The notes under the pieces: model-generated
Seen by the model: only the letters and a program-made list of their open reading frames with translations
Database searches by the model: none
What the model was told of the DNA's origin: nothing
Translations under genes and position numbers: made by a program
Assembly: GCF_023703085.1 (NCBI RefSeq)
Contig: NZ_JAMQJY010000001.1
Span: forward strand, 186,001-250,000
Direction: 5' to 3'
DNA length: 64,000 bases
From: Alkalicoccobacillus plakortidis
GTDB lineage: Bacteria > Bacillota > Bacilli > Bacillales > Bacillaceae_D
Shown here: piece by piece, positions 58,528 through 64,000 of the stretch
Numbering within the stretch: position 1 is the first letter of the stretch
How the letters are laid out: each line of letters starts with the position of its first letter

Positions 58528-59483
58528 AAAAGGTAATTTTAATTACAACTGGTGGAACGATTGCAAGTACTGAGAATGAAGATGGAAAATTAGTAGCTGG
58601 TGAACTTACGGGCGAAGAGCTAGCAGATTTATGTCAGCTTCCAAGTGATATTCATGTTACTGTTCGGTCTATGTTGCAAAAACCTAGTATTCATATTACG
58701 CTAGATGATTGGTTGGAATTAAAAAAAGAAGTTGAACTTGCATTTAGTGATGAAGATGTTTCAGGGGTTGTTGTAACTCACGGTACAGATACGCTAGAAG
58801 AGACGGCTTATTTTCTTGATCTAGTGATAACGGACGATCGTCCAGTGATTGTGACTGGCTCACAGCGCGGTCCTGAACAATTAGGCAGTGATGCTTTTAT
58901 TAATTTGCGACATGCCGTCTATGCTGCTTGTCATGATGACTTGAAGCAAGTTGGAACGGTTGTTGTATTTAATGAACGGATCTTTGCAGCGAGATACGTC
59001 AAAAAAGAACATGCTTCGAATATTCAGGGTTTTAATGCATTTGGATTCGGTTATTTAGGTATTATTGATAATGATACAATTTTCTTATATCAAAAACCAA
59101 TTCATCGAGACACGTACGTACTTACAAAAAAGCTGCCGGATGTGGCAATTGCTAAGATTTATCTTGGGATGCACAGTCGGATTCTTGAGAGTATCCTACA
59201 AAATTCAGATGCGGTTGTGCTTGAAGGTGTAGGACGTGGACAAGTCCCCCCACATTTAGTGAATGTCCTTAATGAATCAATATCTCAAGGAAAAACAGTT
59301 GTTATGACGACATCAGCTGAAGAAGGAAAGGTGTACCCAACTTACGAATATGAAGGCAGTGCACATGATCTAGAGCAAAAGGGAGTTATTTTAGGTTCAG
59401 ATTATGATAGTAAAAAAGCACGTATCAAAACGTTGGTGCTGTTAGCTGCTGAGTCTGATGTGAACCTAGGGTTTAAACACTAA
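58524..59483 (+). CDS. ansA: L-asparaginase
   Basis: A 319-residue type I (cytoplasmic type) asparaginase producing aspartate and ammonia. Active-site threonines in TTGGTIAST (about 7-15) and VVTHGTDTLEETA (about 83-95), plus TGSQRGPEQLGSD. No signal peptide. ATG 58524 overlaps the ypdA stop, so the two are coupled. Confidence 0.93.
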   Translation: MKKVILITTGGTIASTENEDGKLVAGELTGEELADLCQLPSDIHVTVRSMLQKPSIHITLDDWLELKKEVELAFSDEDVSGVVVTHGTDTLEETAYFLDLVITDDRPVIVTGSQRGPEQLGSDAFINLRHAVYAACHDDLKQVGTVVVFNERIFAARYVKKEHASNIQGFNAFGFGYLGIIDNDTIFLYQKPIHRDTYVLTKKLPDVAIAKIYLGMHSRILESILQNSDAVVLEGVGRGQVPPHLVNVLNESISQGKTVVMTTSAEEGKVYPTYEYEGSAHDLEQKGVILGSDYDSKKARIKTLVLLAAESDVNLGFKH

Positions 59484-59628
59484 AGCCTTTTTCTTGAAAA
59501 GCATAACAGATAGGAATATAATGGTTTTATTGAATGTAATGAACAGGTTCAAGTCAGGTTCCGGTAATGAGTAGGGTGCAAAGCAATGTGTGCAACGGAC
59601 CTGTACTTTGTGGAAAGGCAGGTTGTAG

Positions 59629-60300
59629 ATGTTTTCGTTGCTAACGGCTGCAATAGCACCTGCAATTGGGTTATTAACCTATTTTTATTTGAAGACTGAT
59701 TATCGGCGAAAGTTACATGGTACAATCATTCGAACGTTTTTAATTGGAATATTGTTGTTTTTCCTGTGATGGTTTTACAATATGCTTTTATTGAGGAAAA
59801 GGTCTTTCCTGAAGAATGGCAGCAAGCTCTTATTTTATATGGATTTACTGAGGAATTTTTTAAGTGGTTTATCCTTTATATCTTCGCTTTCCAGGCATGG
59901 TACGATTAATCGTAGGAATGATGGCATTGTGTATGGAGTGTCGTTGTCACTTGGCTTTGCGACGATGGAAAACATCTTTTATTTAATAGCTCATGGTATT
60001 GAAACAGCGGTAGGTCGAGCATTAATGCCTGTATCAAGTCATGCATTGTTTGGCATAATCATGGGGTATTATATGGGAAATGCCAAGCTCCTTCCAACAA
60101 ACAGAAGAAGATTATTAACCTTGTCCCTAGGTATACCGATTGTCCTACATAGTTCATATGATTACATTGTTTTTTTATTTGATCACTATGTTTTGTTTGG
60201 AATAATTCCTTTCATGCTGATGCTTTGGGCGTTTGCAATTTACAAAATTAAACTCGCTCGGAGGCTAGATCAACAATCACCACGTATAAGGAGGAATTAA
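59629..60300 (+). CDS. prsW: PrsW-type intramembrane metalloprotease (two frame breaks)
   Basis: Membrane protease that, in B. subtilis, makes the first cut in anti-sigma factor RsiW. About 223 residues when repaired. ATG 59629 gives MFSLLTAAIAPAIGLLTYFYLK. The frame shifts in the T run at 59758-59763 (one T missing; GILLFFPVMVLQY) and again at CCAGGC 59891-59896, where CCAGC gives FAFQHGTINRRNDGIVYGVS, aligning residue for residue with B. subtilis. EEFFKWF, GFATMENIFYL and HALFGIIMG carry the family glutamates and histidine. It sits at the usual locus, though met genes now separate it from sleB. Confidence 0.85.
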
Positions 60301-60303
60301 ACC

Positions 60304-60468
60304 ATGTCAGAAGAACGGTATAGGATTGTCATTCGCTGTCCTGATTGCAAAGAAAAGTATATTCTCCGCGGAAGGCTGAACGAGAATGGTGAATATGAGA
60401 CAGGATTTAAACGATGTGTATGTGGTAATGAAGATCGTCTTAACATAGAAGCATCTCTAGAGACATGA
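60304..60468 (+). CDS. Small zinc-ribbon protein (54 aa)
   Basis: ATG 60304 to TGA 60468, four bases after prsW and preceded by AAGGAGGAATT, a strong site located over the prsW stop. It has a CPDC pair (about 12-15) and a CVCG pair (about 40-43), enough for one zinc-ribbon knuckle. No other domain. Too short for the automatic list but well supported by the ribosome binding site and coding pattern. Function unknown. Confidence 0.7.
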   Translation: MSEERYRIVIRCPDCKEKYILRGRLNENGEYETGFKRCVCGNEDRLNIEASLET

Positions 60469-60538
60469 TAAAAAAGTCTTGCCTTTTTATAAAATGTCCT
60501 GTATGTTAAAGTGAATATTCAAAATTAAATGATGTATT

Positions 60539-60641
60539 CTTATCAAGAGAGATGGAGGGAAAGGCCCTGCGAAGTCTCAGCAACCAAGCCAAATTGCGGC
60601 AAGGTGCTAAATCCGGCAGTTATAGCTGCTAAGATAAGAGG
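60539..60641 (+). promoter_or_regulatory. SAM riboswitch (S-box)
   Basis: Conserved S-box blocks are present: CTTATCAAGAGAGATGGAGG, CCCTGCGAAGTCTCAGCAACC, AAGGTGCTAAATCC and the closing AAGATAAGAGG, which pairs with the opening CTTATC. It precedes metI, and SAM binding should favour the terminator that follows. Confidence 0.97.
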
Positions 60642-60661
60642 AAGCTTATATGGAATTGATA

Positions 60662-60704
60662 AGCACCTTTCTCTTATGACGAGAAAGGTGCTTTTTATTT
60701 TACA
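60662..60704 (+). terminator. Regulatory terminator of the S-box
   Basis: AGCACCTTTCTC pairs with GAGAAAGGTGCT, followed by a T-rich run, 20 bases before the metI start region. Confidence 0.92.
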
Positions 60705-60724
60705 AAAGTGATGGGGGAATTAAA

Positions 60725-61829
60725 ATGAGTAAAAGAGCTCTGGAAACAACGTTGGTTCAAATTGGGAATCGTGTCGACAATCGAACGGGTGCGGTAAATG
60801 CTCCTGTCTATTTCTCTACTGCTTACCGACATACAGGTATTGGGGAATCAACGGGATATGATTATGCGAGAACAGGGAATCCGACTAGAGAAGTATTAGA
60901 AAATGCTATTGCTGAACTAGAACTTGGAGATAGAGGATTTGCATGCAGCTCAGGAATGGCTGCAGTACAAACAGTCCTTTCACTGTTTAAAAACGGAGAT
61001 GAAATCCTTGCTTCGAAAGATCTTTATGGTGGAACGTATCGATTATTTGAAGAAGGATGGAATCATTGGGGATTAACATTCCACTATTCAGATCCTCGTG
61101 ATCTAGTCGAGTTTGAGGCAGCGATTACACAAGCAACAAAAGCATTATTTATTGAAACACCAACAAACCCTTTGATGCAAGAAGCGTCTATTTCAGAACT
61201 TGCAGAGATTGCAAAAAAACACCAATTGCTTTTAATCGTGGATAATACGTTTTACACACCAATTATTCAGCAGCCGATTGCTTTAGGAGCGGATATCGTC
61301 ATTCATAGCGCATCTAAGTACATAAGTGGTCATAATGACGTTATTGCGGGCTTAATTGTTTCAAAAGGCCAGGAGTTATCTGAAAGAATTGGTTATTTTC
61401 ACAACGGAATTGGAGCTACCCTTTCAGCGTTTGATTCATGGTTAGTTGTAAGAGGTATGAAAACATTGGCACTACGCATGGAAAAACATGAACAAAACGC
61501 TCAGGAAATTGTTCGTTTTTTAGAAGAATCATCTGAAGTAGAAGAGGTTCTTTATCCAGGAAGAGGAGGAATGATCTCATTTAGAGTGGGTGATGAAACA
61601 TGGATTAATCCAATCCTTCAAAATCTCAAATTAATTTCTTTTGCAGAAAGTTTAGGTGGGGTAGAAAGCTTAATGACTTATCCAAGCTACACAAACACAT
61701 GCAGATATTCCAGAAGAGATCCGCATTGCTAATGGAGTAGATAATCGATTACTTCGCTTTTCAGTTGGAATTGAGCGATGTCAAGATCTAATCGATGATT
61801 TGAAGCAAGCCTTTTCAGCTGTTAAGTAG
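60725..61829 (+). CDS. metI: PLP-dependent methionine biosynthesis enzyme MetI (frame broken)
   Basis: Cystathionine gamma-synthase/O-acetylhomoserine thiolyase family, about 367 residues. PLP-lysine in HSASKYISGHND (about 197-208), YARTGNPTRE, SSGMAAVQ and ETPTNPLM are present. The frame ends early at 61732; removing one A from CCAAGC at 61682-61687 (GCTTGG on the other strand) gives LMTYPATQTHADIPEEIRIANG and the normal C-terminus to 61829. First gene behind the S-box, followed by yitJ. Confidence 0.92.
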
Positions 61830-61863
61830 GTGCGAGCCAACAATAAAGCGGGGGGAGATACAT

Positions 61864-63700
61864 GTGGATTTATTAGAGCGTTTAAAAAATGACATATTAG
61901 TTGGAGACGGGGCTATGGGTACGCTTCTATATGAACGAGGTATCGAGCAGCAATGCTTTGAAGAAATTAATATCAGTCAACCAGAAGTCATTGTCTCTAT
62001 TCACAAGGAATATCTCAATGCTGGTGCAGAAGTTATACAAACCAATACGTATGCTGCCAATCGATTAAAACTAAGTAAATATGGTTTAGAAGATAAAACG
62101 GCTGAAATTAACCGACGAGCAGTTGCCTTAGCAAAACAGGCTGTAGAACAAAAAGCATTTGTAGTAGGCACAGTTGGAGGCATTCGACGCTTCCAAATGG
62201 AAGAATCAACATTAGATGAAATAGAAGAAGCACTAACGGAACAGATTTTAGTGTTGTTAGATGAAGGTGTGGATGGGCTTTTATTTGAAACCTTTTATGA
62301 TTTAGAAGAAGCGTTACTGGTTACGGAAATCGCCAAAAAACACAGCTCCCTTCCAGTCATAGTAAACGTTAGTTTAGGTGACATTGGAGTGATGAGTGGC
62401 GGCATCATAGCTGCGGATGCATTCTCTCGTTTAACAGAGGTTGGAGCTGATATTGTCGGTTTAAATTGTCGGATGGGTCAAGCCCATATGTTACGCTCAT
62501 TTGAAGAAATACCGATTCCGAGTCAAAATTATTTAGCGGTATATCCAAATGCTAGTTTACCCGATTACCGGGATGGTCGCTTTTTTTATTCATCGAATCC
62601 AGACTATTTCGCCAATATGACAAGTCGATTTATTGATCAAGGAGTTCGTTTAATTGGCGGTTGCTGTGGAACAACGCCAGAGCATATAAGGGCCATTTCA
62701 GAAGCAGCAAGATCGAGAAACCCTGTTCTTGAAAAAAAGATAAAGATCTCATTACGTCAGCCAATTCCTAAATCTAATCCAGTGAGTACGGAAAAAAAAC
62801 TGCCAGATATAGTGAAGAAGCGTAGATCAATCATTGTTGAATTAGATCCACCAAAAAAATTAAATACAAATCGATTTATGGAAGGCGCAAAAGCATTAAA
62901 AGCAGCTGGAATTGATGCATTAACGCTTGCTGATAACTCACTTGCCTCACCGAGAGTAGACAATCTTGCTCTTGGAACAATGATAAAAGAACAAATAGGA
63001 ATGAGACCACTCGTGCATCTGACGTGTCGAGATCGGAATTTAATTGGATTGCAGTCGCATTTAATGGGAATGCATGCATTAGGGTTAACGGACGTCTTAA
63101 CAATTACAGGGGATCCAACTAAAATAGGTGACTTCCCAGGTGCAAGCTCTGTATACGACTTAGCATCATATCAACTAATTTCAATGATTAAACAGTTAAA
63201 TGAAGGATTATCTTTTTCAGGTAAAGAGCTTGGTGAACGAGCTGATTTTACAGTTGGTGCTGCTTTTAATCCAAATGTTAAATATATCGATAAGGCAGTT
63301 AAGCGACTTGAAAAAAAGATCGATAGCGGAGCAGATTATTTTATGAGTCAGCCAGTATATGATGTAAATCAGTTAAAAGCTATATATGATGAAACCAAAC
63401 ATTTGGACCAAGCCTATCTACATTGGAATTATGCCATTGGTGAGTTCACGGAATGCTGAATTTCTTCATAATGAAGTGCCAGGCATAAAATTAACTGACC
63501 AGATCAGAGAAGTAATGGCAAGACACGAAGGAGATTCAGAATCTTCAAAACGTGAAGGCCTTGCCATTGCGAAGGATCTCATAGATGCAGCATGTGAATG
63601 GTTTAATGGGATCTATCTCATTACTCCGTTTATGCATTATGATCTAACTGTTGAATTATCAACATATATCAATGAAAAAACAAAGCTTTTTCAATCATAA
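61864..63700 (+). CDS. yitJ: Homocysteine S-methyltransferase / methylenetetrahydrofolate reductase (frame broken)
   Basis: Two-domain enzyme of about 612 residues. The N-terminal homocysteine methyltransferase domain has [14 protein letters not shown] and the zinc cysteines (GLNCR and [11 protein letters not shown]); the C-terminal MetF domain starts near residue 320 ([12 protein letters not shown]). The frame ends early at 63459; removing one A from CCAAGC at 63408-63413 gives [22 protein letters not shown] to 63700. GTG start after GGGGGGAG. Matches B. subtilis YitJ, which is also S-box regulated. Confidence 0.92.
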
Positions 63701-63712
63701 AACCAACCACTT

Positions 63713-63745
63713 GAAACTCAGTGCAAAACTGAGTTTCTTTTTTTG
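63713..63745 (+). terminator. Rho-independent terminator of the metI-yitJ operon
   Basis: GAAACTCAG pairs with CTGAGTTTC around a seven-base loop, followed by TTTTTTTG. Confidence 0.9.
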
Positions 63746-63834
63746 TGTAAAACAGATGAATAAATCCTTTTTTCCAACAAAGACTAAAACCACGCAGAAA
63801 TATTTAGCGGATAATTGTAATAGGAGGGAAAAAG

Positions 63835-64000
63835 GTGAGCAAGCTTAGACGGTATTTCAACATAAAATGTGTCTTAATAAGTCTCATTACAGCTCTATGT
63901 GTATCAACTGTTCTGACAGAGGATGCTTTTGCTTTCTCTGAACGAATCGTCCAAAAAGGATCAACAGGTGATGATGTCGTAGAGCTACAAGCTAGACTAC
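63835..64000 (+). CDS. sleB: Spore cortex-lytic enzyme SleB, 5' part
   Basis: The window ends inside this gene. GTG 63835 follows GGAGGGAAAAAG and encodes a signal peptide (LISLITALCVSTVLTEDAFA), then the start of a peptidoglycan-binding domain, FSERIVQKGSTGDDVVELQARL, very close to the SleB N-terminus. In B. subtilis sleB follows prsW and is expressed in the forespore. The hydrolase domain and ypeB would lie outside the window. Confidence 0.85.
   Translation, partial: MSKLRRYFNIKCVLISLITALCVSTVLTEDAFAFSERIVQKGSTGDDVVELQARL

Overview
The window is a 64 kb piece of a low-GC, endospore-forming Firmicutes chromosome, almost certainly Bacillaceae. Evidence: spore genes (spoVAC-spoVAD-spoVAEb, dacB-spmA-spmB, sleB), the resABCDE cytochrome c biogenesis cluster, the ypb block (fer-ypbB-recS-ypbD-ypbE-ypbF-ypbG-mecB), gudB, ypdA (bacillithiol system), strong AGGAGG-type ribosome binding sites, and RFN, T-box and S-box leaders. 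Gene order largely follows the Bacillus subtilis segment from ribD to sleB, with accessory genes inserted between conserved blocks.

Layout. 1-2.5 kb: a gene entering from the left, an amidase, a lone holin-like protein and a methyltransferase. 2.6-6.2 kb: a 2-methylcitrate cycle operon (prpC-prpD-prpB) behind a probable cre site. 6.2-8.8 kb: an accessory patch with small ORFs, a decayed PemK-like ORF, an ECF sigma/anti-sigma pair and an IS3-type transposase remnant. 8.8-12.6 kb: an FMN riboswitch and ribD-ribE-ribBA-ribH. 12.6-14.7 kb: ypuF, scpA, scpB. 14.8-22.3 kb: sodF, a transporter/regulator divergon, cardiolipin synthase, UbiB-phasin, DUF421. 22.4-25.5 kb: sporulation lipoprotein and spoVA genes flanked by DUF421 genes. 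25.6-29 kb: dacB-spmA-spmB-rluB. 29-35 kb: resABCDE. 35-39.2 kb: a BtuF-like lipoprotein, a cob(I)alamin adenosyltransferase, VanW, TerC. 39.3-41.2 kb: serA with a T-box leader. 41.3-50.8 kb: M14 peptidase, fer and the ypb block through mecB. 51.3-54.5 kb: a two-component system with a lipoprotein. 54.6-64 kb: ddl, gudB, ypdA, ansA, prsW, a zinc-ribbon protein, S-box-controlled metI-yitJ, and the start of sleB.

The most striking feature is not a gene. Sixteen conserved genes have a broken reading frame as written, with 18 single-base indels in total. Sixteen of these indels lie in or directly beside the 5-mer GCTGG or its complement CCAGC, and ten are the identical change GCTGG to GCTTGG. They occur on both strands and in all three codon phases, often in genes expected to be needed (ribD, serA, resA, dacB). 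A site-specific sequencing or basecalling error, possibly linked to a modified base, is the best explanation; mass gene decay and programmed frameshifting fit poorly. Broken genes are therefore listed over their full inferred extent as CDS, with the break noted. No tRNA, rRNA, CRISPR array or intact mobile element was seen.
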